From NCBI GenBank assembly GCA_022575985.1, contig JAKSXM010000007.1:52606501-52670500 (forward strand): a stretch of DNA of 64,000 nt. Direction: 5' to 3'. Shown one piece after another: positions 49,430-59,585 of this stretch. The notes under the pieces were generated by a model that saw only the letters and a list, made by a program, of their open reading frames with translations, was not told where the DNA came from and did no database searches. The stretch's first letter is position 1, and each line of letters begins with the position of its first letter. The position numbers and the translations under genes are program-made. The stretch comes from Anagrus nilaparvatae (lineage: Eukaryota > Arthropoda > Insecta > Hymenoptera > Mymaridae).

Positions 49430-49672
49430 CAAACACTGTCTAAAAAAATTTTTTTTAAATAACAATGTTATTTAATTTGAATTTATCACACAAAATTTTT
49501 TATCAAACACTTCGTTACAGAACAAAAAAAAATTTAGTAAAAAAAAAAATTTTTTTTAATTAAACAAGAACCAAAAAAAAAACTTCACGTCCTTAGACAA
49601 AAAAAAAAATTTTTTTTGGATAACACAGTCAAAAAAATTTTTTAACTATTATAAAAAAAAAAAAAAATAAGT
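49430..49672. repeat. Cluster of A(n)T(n) tracts
   Basis: At least five blocks of 7-11 A followed by 7-9 T, ending in a 15-A run at ~49,653-49,667, lie immediately upstream of the GC-elevated block at 49,681. Such rigid tracts exclude nucleosomes and often flank promoters; here that is only an inference. Confidence 0.6.
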
Positions 49673-49680
49673 GTAGATAG

Positions 49681-49738
49681 TTCCGTTCACCGCGGCAGAA
49701 CTGCGAGGAATATAGAAGCGTTTAAGCTTAGGACGTTG
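49681..49738 (+). other. Candidate noncoding first exon with donor
   Basis: A sudden 58-base GC-elevated block (TTCACCGCGGCAGAACTGCG core) follows the A/T-tract cluster and ends GACGTTG|GTAAGA (donor at 49739). No ATG frame of note. Layout fits a 5'UTR exon of a gene extending to the right, but no further exon can be identified. Confidence 0.22.
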
Positions 49739-49744
49739 GTAAGA

Positions 49745-50885
49745 AGAAGGACTATAGTAAACTCATCGTAAAGGAAGAGAAATTTTAAGAAGGAGAGTAG
49801 TTGTACTTCTCTATATAATACACTACTTTAATATAAAAGAAAATTTTTCTTATAAGAGTAAAAAAGAGAGAGAAAGATAGACGTGGAGGAGGAAAAACTA
49901 AAAGAGTTTGGAGAAGGAGTCGTAAAAAAAAGGATGTTCATAGAATGGAGCACTCTTCTGTAATGACATGGTCTAGGTGATGTTGCTTGGTTTTGTAATA
50001 ATGCGTATTTTTTAATATTAAAAGTGAGATTAAAATTATTTTTTTAACTTTTAAATTAACCAAAATTAAAAACTTTTAATCATTACGTAACCCTTAACGC
50101 AAACTGTTATGCAGACTTTTATAGAAAAATTTACAGTATTATATCAAAAGAGCGATGCGATAATTTAGAAAAAAAGGGGGTATCGACTTTCGATGCAAGG
50201 TCGCTTTTACTCTATAATAATAAGTACGCGACTCTTGACTCTGAAAAATAAAAAAAAATCTTTAAAATGAAATTAATGGTTTCATTGTATACAGAGAAAA
50301 AAAAAGTATTTATAATTGACTTTATAAATGTATTAATTGTATATATATTATTATTATTATTATTAATATATATATTTATTTTTATCTTAATTTAATTTTA
50401 TTATTATTATTTATATTATAGATCGTGATTTTATTTTTGAAAAAAGATGCATTTTTTAAAAGAAAATCTGATTTGAGATTTGTAAATAACAAACTGGTTT
50501 TACAATAAATCATTCAATTTTTTTTTTTTTTTTTAATGTTTTATCGGAATTATATGCGCTTTTGTATACTTATTTATGTATAAATAATTTTTTTTTTATG
50601 AAATGTAAATTATAGTAATTTTTATTAAATATCGGATAATCTATAAAAATTAGTTCGTACTTAAATTTTATCATTTTTAGTTTTGATATTTTTTATGTTA
50701 GAAATTTTTCTAGGTAGGTATTATCAGTCAAAAATGGGTGTAATGATGTTAAAATAGTCGAAATTTTGATAAATTTTGATAATTTGGCCCAGAATTGTCT
50801 TAAATCCAAAAACTTGTAATGGTTACTTAATATTTTTCCGAATTTCTTGTATAAAAATAATATAATATTACTGACATGTTATAAA
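49745..50885. other. AT-rich noncoding DNA
   Basis: Purine-rich to about 49,980 (GAGA-type runs), then AT-rich, with (ATT)n at 50,348-50,366. Confidence 0.45.
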
Positions 50886-50889
50886 ATAA

Positions 50890-51120
50890 ATATATTTTCG
50901 CCAAAGGCGTAGCCCCTAAGAACAGAAATCGCATTCGACACAATAAGCAAATTCATCAAGGGCAGTAAAGATGTTCAGGAAAAGAAATATAGATTTCGCC
51001 ATGTACTCGCATGTTTGAGAGAGCGAAAGTAGACATAATGGAAAGTTCAAGCTCTATACATTTTCCGTTTTTCAAGACATGCTTTTTCACCAAAAGCGAT
51101 AATAATAATCGTGTAAGGGT
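50890..51120. other. GC-elevated unidentified block
   Basis: A stretch including CGCCAAAGGCGTAGCCCC and AGAGAGCGAAAGTAGACATA is less AT-rich than the flanks and lies 240 bp from the LINE fragment. It is possibly transposon-derived; no frame longer than ~25 codons or motif was recognised. Confidence 0.25.
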
Positions 51121-51356
51121 AGAAAATAGCGTACATTAAATAATATTTTATAACTTAAGTTTTATGCGTGTTTTTTTTAAAATAAAAAATAAAAGGCTTA
51201 TAAAGATGTTATCAAGGGTAAACAAATTGTATTTTATGGAAAAATGGAGAATGTTTTAACGTAAAGTGCAAAGGATAACACATTTTGTGACCTAGCACAT
51301 CATGTTCTCCGATTTAACTCCAGGGAGTCGAAGTGGCTGTATTTTGAACGAAATAT

Positions 51357-51796
51357 ATTGGTGATCGCTTACCATAAACACTTCTGTAACATGACAATTT
51401 TTATCCTTGTGCTCAGGTCTTCAGTTGCAAAGGACACGTCGGGTAATGTTTGGGCGTGTCTTCTGAAGGTTGTGGCATTACCCAAATTAAGTACAACAAG
51501 CCCCAGCCTCGGCAACTTTTCAAGGATTGCCTTCTCTTTCGAATCAGTATAGGGCATGCCCTAGCCAACACCCTTAGTGTTGAAGTCACCTGTAACAATT
51601 ATATTTTTCCCCGCCTTTCTAGCAAAGTCTTCTAATTCGTCTAGCTTCGCATTGTAAATCTGAATCATCGAATTCGGCGTTACTTGCACAGATAATGCAA
51701 TGCTTTTACTCCTAACCCATGAAACCTCTACCTCTTCCTGATGCTTTGACTAGGATTTGAAATCCAAACAACTGCTGTTCCAAATTTGCGTCGAAC
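51357..51796 (-). pseudogene. LINE apurinic-like endonuclease fragment (R1-type)
   Basis: On the minus strand a frame from ~51,738 reads Glu-Val-Glu-Val-Ser-Trp-Val, then Asn-Ile-Ile-Val-Thr-Gly-Asp-Phe-Asn (GDFN at 51,581-51,592). After a TAG (51,561-51,563), which sits where this family has Trp, come Leu-Gly-Leu-Val-Val-Leu-Asn, Ala-Thr-Thr-Phe and Pro-Asp-Val-Ser-Phe-Ala-Thr. This order (catalytic GDFN, LN.G..TF, then D-V-x-F) is that of the exonuclease-endonuclease-phosphatase domain of non-LTR retrotransposons, closest in style to the R1 clade. A frameshift occurs near 51,740, where an earlier Gly-Thr-Ala-Val-Val-Trp-Ile segment is in another frame. About 140 residues survive; reverse transcriptase is absent. 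It is dead, and in opposite orientation to the neighbouring ORF1-like pseudogene, so from a different insertion. Other overlapping open frames here are shadows. Confidence 0.82.
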
Positions 51797-52422
51797 CAGG
51801 TACTTAGATTCTAGTTAGCGATTGGATCGAGGGGGTTAAATGGGGTTTATTTACCTCTATTTTAATTTTTGATTTCTCTTTTTTTAAAAATGAAAGTTTT
51901 TTAAACAATTATTTTTTTTTAGGGCTACGAGAATTATTTTGATCAATTGAATTTTTGATTCCAGGTCTAGGTTATGTGGCTGAAAATACTTATTTGAACT
52001 TTTTAAAATGAAAAAAAAAATTTCAAATTTTATTTTTTTTTGTAGGCTTTAGGGGGTGAAATAGGAGGTTACATCCCCCATTGTGCGCATGTGCGTATGA
52101 GTACGAAGTTGTCTGTTAAATCACTCTTCAAATTTTTATTTTTTCTTACTTTTCAAAGTGTTAAATAATTTTTCAAAGTATATATAAATATATTTTTATG
52201 ATAGTGAAATAATTTAATCAGATAATTGAGCATAAAAAGTGTTAGTATTTTGTAAAAATTAGTTAAAAAGTTTAAGCCTCATGCAATTCATGTCAGTGGT
52301 TATCAACTTCAAATAGTGTTAAATTTCTGTACAAATTTTCTAACTTATCGACAATTAAATGATAAATACTTATTTACCTTAGTTCTTAATATTTATTTAT
52401 TTTAATTCATTAATTTATATAT

Positions 52423-53205
52423 TTGAAATATCTATCAAATTCTTATAAATTATTTGCAATGTCTGAGCTTCAAGAACTTGTTTTAAATAACGATATTAAG
52501 CAACTTATACAGGGATGTTATAAAGCATTAGAAGGTTTTGGGATATCCTTACAAGAAATTGCTCAAGAATTAAAAAATGTTAATTCTCAAGTATTGAAAA
52601 ATATAGAAGAAATTTCTTCATCAAATAATGAAATAAAAACTCTTCGCCAAGCAATCATTGTTGCAGAAACTAATATAGATCAAATTTTCTCAAATTTGGA
52701 TTTTTCTTATAATTGTACTGAAGTCCTTTTAACCGGTTTACCAGAAGATTGCTCCTTAGATAACTAGACTATTGTTTCCAACTTTTTAAATAAAATTGGT
52801 GCAAGCTATTTGACTTCTCACATTTTAAATATTCGACAATTCAAATCTAACAATCAGAAATCAGATCAGAACTATAATTCAATAAATTTAGTTATTAAAT
52901 TTTCGTCATCACAAGTTCGTAAGTTTGTTATGGATCTCAAGCGCCGTTATGGCAAAATAACATTTCAAGATATTTTAAATTCAGCTTTTGTATCTCATTT
53001 ACAAGCAAATAAAAAAATATATTGTAATGATCTTTTAAACAATGAATTATACACTGAATATCAGCGGGTCAAAAAGCATTTCCAGAATAATAAAGATGTG
53101 TACGTGTATTCTTATGAAGGTGACATTTTTGCAAAGCTAAAGGGTCAATTATCTGAACCTATCAGGCCAACTACTGATCTTGAAAATTTATTCACTGTAA
53201 TTTAA
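52423..53205 (+). pseudogene. Baculo_FP-type ORF1 protein, one in-frame TAG
   Basis: The frame runs 261 codons from 52423 (a second Met at 52459, in Met-Ser-Glu-Leu-Gln-Glu-Leu, is a plausible start) with one TAG at 52765-52767. Residues ~20-100 are heptad-like and predicted coiled coil (Leu-Gln-Glu-Ile-Ala-Gln-Glu-Leu ... Asn-Asn-Glu-Ile-Lys-Thr-Leu). From ~105 the order is Leu-Leu-Thr-Gly-Leu-Pro-Glu, then Phe-Leu-Asn-Lys-Ile-Gly, a basic middle (Asp-Leu-Lys-Arg-Arg-Tyr-Gly-Lys), Tyr-Cys-Asn-Asp-Leu, and Tyr-Val-Tyr-Ser-Tyr-Glu-Gly-Asp-Ile-Phe-Ala-Lys-Leu near the end. Coiled coil plus 'I/L-x-G-L/I-P' plus C-terminal 'Y-x-W/Y...G-x-I-x-x-K' is the layout of the FP25-like domain found in many insect LINE ORF1 proteins and in baculoviruses. 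No reverse transcriptase follows. With a single disabling change and otherwise intact frame, this is a young pseudogene or a read-through case. Confidence 0.7.
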
Positions 53206-53262
53206 TTAATTTTTATTTTTACGTTCATTAATTATAAATTTTCCTATCAAGTTTTACTTACT

Positions 53263-53830
53263 AAGAATTTAATTAAAAATCAATAATTAAATTATGATAA
53301 TTTCTATAAAAATATTTCAATTATTGTATCTATAAGTTTACAAGTGAATTTCCAGTTTAATATTATTAATATTTCAATTCAAGTATCTTATCCTTAACTT
53401 TGCATTTAAATTTTCAATTTATTACTTCAATTTATACTTTTAAATTTAGTTTATTTACTTTATATTTTTCTTTAAATTTATATATTCAATTCAAAACAAA
53501 ATTGCAAATTATGATAAATTTTCTAAATTATGTTTCTGTAAGCATACAAGTGAATTTTTGGTGTATAAATCAACACTTATTTTTATTAATTATTTTTATT
53601 TTTATGTCAATATTTACGTATAGAAGAATTTAATTAAAAATCAATAATTGAATTATAATAATTTCTATAAATTAATTTTTCAATTCACAAACCTAAAAGT
53701 CTACAAATGAATTTTCAATGTATTATTTTAAATATCTATGTTTATTTCATTAGGTATATTTTTCTTTAAATTTAATTATTCAATAAAATAAATAATCAAA
53801 TTATTATAAATATTTATATAAATCAAAACT
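53263..53830 (+). repeat. Degenerate direct repeats downstream of the FP-type ORF
   Basis: AGAATTTAATTAAAAATCAA at 53,262 recurs at 53,624. TTACAAGTGAATTT (53,338), ATACAAGTGAATTT (53,543) and CTACAAATGAATTT (53,701) mark three related segments. These are probably 3' noncoding repeats of the same element. A 77-codon open frame within (53400-53633) is incidental. Confidence 0.55.
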
Positions 53831-54243
53831 TATTTTAATTTTCAAAATTTATGTACACTCAGCGACTTTTTGTATAGTGGCAGCACCAGTTTTGGTGTGT
53901 ACAATATACTCGGTATTATAGAGAAACAAAGTTGGTCGTGTGACGCTACCAACTCGGTGAATTACGTGAAATCAGCTGTAGCGATTTTCAAAGTTTATTT
54001 TGTATACTTAAAGTAAAATGTTTTTTTTTATGATAAAAAATGATTTTATTAACGTTATAATTTTGTTTGTATATTAATTGTTTTTAATATTTTAGGTAAA
54101 ATAATATTTTTAGTATATTAGATATGCAAAACTTGAAAAAATATGAAGATAAGGATTGATAAAAAGGACAAAATTGTTTTTCAGATGATAAAATATTTAT
54201 ATTTTTAAATATTTAAATATGAAAATAATACAATTAAATATTA

Positions 54244-54714
54244 ATGTTGCACAATAATAATATTACAATAATTATAGAGCGAAGCTCTACCTTAATGGAT
54301 GCAAAAATCGACACCTTTCGGACACGATATAGCCAAAACGATCAAACGGAATGCTTTCATTTTTTAAAACTGAGTTTATTTTATCGAGTTAATGAACCCT
54401 ATTGTTTTTGGGCCCAATATGATATTTCTAAAGGCATGTTTATTCTTGTACTTTTGCTTCATACAGGTGAAAAACCTTCTAAATGTTATCCGCGCGATAA
54501 ATTCCATAGCTTTTGCATAAACTTTGCATCAGCGAAATATCATAAAAATACAAAATCACACAAGATTCTTATATTTTTAGGCACGATCACCCTATGTATG
54601 CAATACATAGATGAAATCGTGCCTTATAAGTTTGTCAGGTCAAAAAACGGAAAAATTTCTAAATTGTACAATTCGTGGAGAAATTTGGTCCCCAGGTCAT
54701 TCCGATGCCTCTAA
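54244..54714 (+). CDS. Unit 1 open frame with TGEKP zinc-finger-linker-like segment
   Basis: The 156-codon frame begins inside the Helentron 5' end (a better start is the Met at 54298, shared with unit 2). Around residues 78-105 it reads His-Thr-Gly-Glu-Lys-Pro-Ser-Lys-Cys-Tyr-Pro ... Phe ... Lys-Tyr-His-Lys-Asn-Thr-Lys-Ser-His. The HTGEKP linker, a Cys, and a spaced His pair recall a C2H2 finger, but the second Cys is absent, so no functional finger. In unit 2 the equivalent frame (59322-59585) ends 87 codons in, at a TAA just before the second His. A GT follows CAG in the linker codons, so splicing is possible. Likely a decayed captured gene fragment. Confidence 0.25.
   Translation: MLHNNNITIIIERSSTLMDAKIDTFRTRYSQNDQTECFHFLKLSLFYRVNEPYCFWAQYDISKGMFILVLLLHTGEKPSKCYPRDKFHSFCINFASAKYHKNTKSHKILIFLGTITLCMQYIDEIVPYKFVRSKNGKISKLYNSWRNLVPRSFRCL
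54579..54624. repeat. Nested 46-bp palindrome, one of four copies
   Basis: Outer arms AGGCACGAT/ATCGTGCCT enclose inner arms CTATGTAT/ATACATAG. Copies: 54,579-54,624, 55,038-55,084 (outer arm weakened), 59,606-59,651, 60,065-60,110. Each is directly preceded by T-rich sequence ending TTTAG or TTTTAG and followed by a related ~100-bp segment containing GGAGRAATTTGGTCCC, so it is part of a ~150-bp direct repeat within each unit. Confidence 0.8.
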
Positions 54715-56140
54715 ATGCTTATATTGCCTTGTTGTGTGTAGGGATGTATGTTCGAGAAAGTGTATCCTCAAGATCACAGAACCTACTCGATGAATCAAAA
54801 ATCCCTTAAACCAAATTTTTTGAAATAAGATCTAGTTGTAGGGTTTTCAATTTCAAGTGATTTCATCAAGTACTTGCAGAGAAATGTCCTAAAAACTGAT
54901 TTCAGATATCAAAAAAAATTATTAAAAAATAATAAAAATGGTAAAAAATGAATTGGTTTTGAATTTAATACATCCAAAATGTGGTTAATGATCTAAAATA
55001 ACCAGAAAATAACTAAATTAATTGAAATTTATTTTTTAGGAACGATAACCCTGTGTATGCAATACATAGATGAAATCGTGCCTTAAAAGTTCAGGTTAAA
55101 AAACGAAAAAGTCTTCAAATTATTCAATTTATGGAGGAATTTGGTCCCAAGGTCATTCCGATGCCTCTACATGCTTTTATTACCTTGGTGTATAATAATA
55201 AATAATAGTTTTCAATTTATGAGGGCGTGGATCCCATCAACGTTATTAAAGAGAAAATACTCAATGAATATGTGATCGTGCCTGAAATAAAAAAGCCTTA
55301 GCTTTTTTATAATTCTTTACGATTTTTATTATTTATTAATTAATCCAAATTTTATTCAATTAGACATTTAACGCCCTAAAGCCTATCTACGAGTTCTAAA
55401 TTAATTTTAAAACCAAAACCTATTTTTCAAGTCTCTATTATCAGAATTCGATTTCAAACTTTCTATAAAATTAACCGGAAACTCATTATTTAGGGTAAAA
55501 GTTGGATACTAAAAAAAATCGTCACGCTGCTTATCATTATTGTAAATAGCATCAAAAAAAGGTATATTTAATGAAGAATAATAAAATTTTCATTTTTTGT
55601 ATATGTTTTAGGACACATTTTTTTTGCTTGATTTTTCTTAATTTGAAAATGGCGGATGGAGAATTAGAAAAAATTACGAAAAACAAGTTACATTAGATTA
55701 TTTGTTTTTAGGAATATTTTTTGGAATTTTACATAAATATTGGTTTTAAAATTAATTTAGTATTCAAAAAGAAATCTAAACGTAAAATTTCAAATATTAA
55801 TATAAGATATATATTTTTGGACTAAACCTATTTCAAAGAATTTGCAACTCCATCCGTATGCATTCTATGTATAATTCCATTATCATTGAATTTTTTTATT
55901 CTTATACATGGATCAGTTTGAAAAATTGATTTGAAACTAATAACTAATAAGTTTTTAATTCTTCTGAAGGTTACTTCATTGAAATAAAACCGGTTGTTTA
56001 AAAACTGATTTTTTTAAATAGCGTAATTTTATTAAATAAAAAAGAGTTTAGGAACCTGGTAATAATAATGGTATGGTAATAAGTGCGTGTAAGTATATAT
56101 TACACAGCTAAATTTTGGCACAGAGATATTCAAGACCTAA

Positions 56141-56595
56141 ATACATACACTTTCGTATTCTAATTTTTTCGGCCACGTGTTTTGGAAAAAGTTACACAAA
56201 AATGGCCAATTTTAAAAAAAAAACTAAAAGTAAGTATGAAACCCTGGAATAGGCTAGGTTTTTAACTAAGACCAAAACATAATAAGTTTATATTTGACAT
56301 TTTTCGGTATATTAATTCTGGAGAGACATGTCGGGCCATTGAAGACCTTTATCCGAGCTCAAAATCATGTACACTATAAACTAAGAGCGTGAATAAATGG
56401 CCGGTCTTCAATAGCCTGACATGCCCTTCAAGAGCCAAAATACCAAAATATTTAAAATATAAATTCAGTATGTTTTGGCCTAATATAAAAATCTAGTCTA
56501 ATCCGGGGTGTCATAATTTCAGTTTTTCTTCCAAAAATTGGTTAACTTTTTCTAGTACACGTGACCAAAAAAATTAGAATACAAAAGTAGGTATG
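56141..56595. repeat. 455-bp foldback with ~200-bp arms (unit 1)
   Basis: The left arm, from TACACTTTCGTATTCTAATT through CCATTGAAGACC (~56,345), is repeated in reverse complement from GGTCTTCAATAGCC (~56,403) to TTAGAATACAAAAGTAGGTA. The match continues across both arms, including a CACGTG-containing stretch and CCAAAACATA, at roughly three-quarters identity. The ~55-bp loop contains CATGTACACTATAAAC. No coding capacity: a foldback MITE inserted before the Helentron unit was duplicated, since unit 2 has it at the same place. Confidence 0.82.
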
Positions 56596-56924
56596 CTTTG
56601 ATTCTGAAATACAAAATCTGGGGTACAAGTGGCTGAGAAGTTGAGGACATGAAATCAGCAAAAACTACCCCATTTTAGTTTTTTTGCAATATTTTGAAAG
56701 CAGAGCTAAAATTATCTAATTAACTGCCTTTTTTTGAAGAAAGGGTAAGAAAATATTGAGATTCAATAATTACAAGCTCTAATTGGGCTATAAGACTAAT
56801 TATAGGACGTGAAAACTAAACCTCTAAAAAGGACTAGTTATAATACATAAATAATAAACAACATTACAATAATATCGCTATTCTTATAATTTGTAATTAT
56901 CACCTTTACTAGATGTTAAGATTC

Positions 56925-58390
56925 TAAACCCAAATTATTTAGATTCTGTAAACCTGTATTATTTTAAGTCCTTAAATTGAAAATATTCTAAGTCCCTCAA
57001 CTCAAATTATTAGAAATCTCTAAACCCGGAATATTTTAAGTCCCTAAACTTGAATTTTTCTAAGCCTCTCAAAGTAAATTATTCAAAGTCCCTAAATATA
57101 AAATATTTTAAGTTCCTAACCCACATGATTTTTGACATTTGACCCCACTTGATTTTCAGATTCACAGGTTACCCCTCCTTAGAAACATGTTCAATGTTAA
57201 AACTACGATTTTTGCAGCAAATTGAAAAATTGATCATTTTGGGACAAAAATGGGCATTCAATTTACTGACTGTAAAGAAGAGAATATAATATAAAAAATT
57301 AGAAAGGTAATAATGTTTTGCAAACAAATAATTCTAAAGGACAAATAAAGAATTTTTAGAAAAAAGCTTTTAGAAAATTGTTGAGACCTATAAAACCCAT
57401 TTTTGTCTAAAATTGCAATTTTTGAGATAATTTAATAATTAATCATTTCGGGAAAAAAATGACCATTTGGTTAAATTGCTATAACATTGAGAAAAATCCA
57501 AGGCTTGAAAAATGACTTTAATACCGAAAAATTGTGACCAACAAGAAGTGTTTTTGTTAACTAACTAACTAAAAAGCAATATTACCAAAAAACTACATTT
57601 AAAAGCCTTGTGCATAGTATTATGCACATATTCTTGTGCCTAGAAGGCCCGTTGGAATAAACGGAGGTTATCGGAGGTTATCGGAGGTTTTTTTCAATTA
57701 TTAATGAAAGTAATTTGTAATATGGTTTCCTAAAGTTAGCGGTCTCTTGTTAACGAAAGCAAAGTAAAGACTCCGAAAAATCTGCCCTCTTATTGCATCT
57801 TTGTTAACTTTTTGCAAAAGGGAACTTAAGCAAAATTTTTTCTTGCAAAATCTTTGTTATTACATGATCTTCCGGTGCTGGACATGGTATTTTTAAAGTC
57901 ATATGACAAAATTAAATTCATAGGTTGGTATCAATGGGACCTCCGTATGTTGCGTTCACTTATACTACGATATAATAGTGTTAGTGTATGTTAATGCCAG
58001 GCAGGGGTGGGTAAAAAAGTGATGTTTTAGGGGGGGGGGGTAAATACAGGGCGATACAGAGCGGATGCATTGTTTGCTTATTAGTTAACCAATCGCAGCT
58101 AAGATTACAAGCATCAACAACTAGCGATGCACCTAATAAAATAAAATTCACGTCCCACCCGGGATCACCGTGTATTGACGTTTTAGGGGGGGGGGGGAGG
58201 GGTTGAAATATTAACGACGTTTTTAGGGGAGAGGGGTATGAAATGGACTTAGAATATTTCCGATTAAGGGACTTAGAATAATTTAAAGTGGGAGTAAGCA
58301 CAAGAACTTAGAATATTTTAGGTTTATGGACTTAGGATAATTTATATTTTGGGATTTATTGTAATTTCGATCTTAGGACTTATAATAATT
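56925..58390. repeat. Inverted pair of AAGTCCCTAAA minisatellites (unit 1)
   Basis: About seven irregular ~22-bp units of ATTTTAAGTCCCTAAACTTG at 56,925-57,125 face about six reverse-oriented units (GGGACTTAGAATAATTT) at 58,228-58,385. Next to them are ACCCC/GGGG tracts (G runs at ~58,031-58,041, ~58,187-58,197). The pair makes a ~1.45-kb foldback-like block. Copies are at 61,300-62,765 in unit 2 and a relative is at 10,327-10,606. A proline-rich minus-strand frame (58301-57981) arises from the G runs and is not accepted as a gene. Confidence 0.72.
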
Positions 58391-58474
58391 AGGGAATATA
58401 CGTTAAAACGTTATAAGTGAACATGATTCATGATCGTTGGTTGTGTGAAAACACAAACCAGTTATAAGTTTTTT

Positions 58475-58762
58475 TCATTTTTTCTTAAATTCAGGGATAG
58501 TTTTATCCATTTTTGCCCCGTATAGGAGGTAAATTATATAAAAGTTAAAATAGGATAAAACTTTTTCAAATGCAAGATTAAAAGAAAAGTAAAGAAAAAA
58601 ACTCACATTGTATTTTTCCGATTTTATCTTACCCTGGAGATATTTTTCAACACCAATAGTTAGCTCTAATATTCCTTTATCGATACAGAATAAAAGAATA
58701 AATTCAATATTTAGATAATTACTCTTAAAATGTGGCACTATTAATTTGATCATTAGTTCCAA
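58475..58762 (-). other. Possible captured exon fragment, unit 1
   Basis: A 95-codon minus-strand frame whose first ~55 residues (Met-Glu-Leu-Met-Ile-Lys-Leu-Ile-Val-Pro-His-Phe ... Gly-Val-Glu-Lys-Tyr-Leu-Gln-Gly) look protein-like. Two donor-like sites occur: CCAGG|GTAAGA (~58,634) and ACAAT|GTGAGT (~58,606). After these the frame becomes Phe/Tyr-rich as expected for intron read-through. The same piece is in unit 2. Helitron-type elements are known to capture exons; the source gene is not recognised. Confidence 0.28.
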
Positions 58763-59321
58763 AATATTGTGAAAAAACTCATAAGATGGAATGTTTCTGC
58801 TGTATTTTCCTATTTTCTAACCCAGTAGGACCCCAAATTCGGATTCAGCGACATACAAAACCTACAGAAGACTTTTTTTTTCTCTGGTTGACGAATTCTG
58901 AAACCGTTACACCACATTCTGACTTGTGTATAATATTATTTTGGTAATTATGTTAATTGAGGGGTATTAGAGTTCAGAGTAACTTTTTTGTAGTTGGTGA
59001 ATTCTAGAAAAAGGACGTAATAACAAAGTTCCGCCAACAAAAGTTTGGTTGAAATCTTTTCAGCAAACAAATAATAAGGTTTCAAAATAAGGGGCGGATT
59101 TTTCGTGTACTTTTTGGCCAATACTTAAAAATTTTAACTATGCTTAACATTTTTTTACGTCTTATTTAAACATTATTATTGAACTCAATCTAATCAAAGC
59201 TTTTAAAATCCCTAAATTAAAAAATTACTGAAACTCTTTTCTTGCTTTTTTCTAACATGATCAGCTTCGCTCTACCCGTCTTTGACGGTATCTAGTAATT
59301 ATAGAGCGAAGCTCTACCTTA

Positions 59322-59585
59322 ATGGATGCAAAAATCGACACCTTTCGGACACGATATAGCCAAAACGATCAAACGGAATGCTTTCATTTTTTAAAACTAA
59401 GTTTATTTTATCGAGTTAATGAACCCTATTGTTTTTGGGCCCAATCTGGTATTTCTAAAGGCATGTTTATTCTTGTACTTTTGCTTCATACAGGTGAAAA
59501 ACCTTCTAAATGTTATCCGCGCGATAAATTTCATAGCTTTTGCATAAACTTTGCATCAGTGGAATATCATAAAAATGCAAAATAA
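59322..59585 (+). pseudogene. Unit 2 copy of the TGEKP-containing frame, truncated
   Basis: Nearly identical to the unit 1 frame from its internal Met onward, but stops at TAA (59583-59585) before the region corresponding to the last ~60 codons. Differences (Tyr-Asp to Ser-Gly, Ala-Lys to Val-Glu) show no sign of purifying selection. Confidence 0.3.

Larger units (their letters stand above)
54271..59296 (+). mobile_element. Helentron-like unit 1 (non-autonomous)
   Basis: The 5' end is ATTATAGAGCGAAGCTCTACC (AGAGC-GAA-GCTCT is itself a small hairpin). The 3' end has the inverse motif AGCTTCGCTCTACC (59,262), then hairpin CCGTC-TTT-GACGG and terminal CTAGT (59292-59296). Asymmetric terminal inverted repeats, a subterminal 3' hairpin and a CTRRT-like end are the structural hallmarks of Helitron/Helentron elements. 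Length ~5.0 kb. No Rep/helicase, endonuclease or RPA frame is visible; the longest frames are <160 codons, so it depends on another element. A 752-bp segment (55,159-55,910) is replaced by an unrelated 96 bp in unit 2. Confidence 0.72.

Noticed and set aside
51358..51635. Several overlapping plus- and minus-strand frames over the LINE fragment
   Set aside because: Shadows of the true minus-strand endonuclease frame.
54611..54793. 60-codon frame identical in both Helentron units (also 59638-59820)
   Set aside because: Identity is explained by the recent tandem duplication; it overlaps the TGEKP frame in another phase and shows no domain.
57981..58301. 106-codon minus-strand frame rich in Pro with Pro-Pro-Pro-Pro-Lys-Thr-Ser repeats
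   Set aside because: The proline runs come from G homopolymers of different length in the two Helentron units; the frame is not kept in unit 2.
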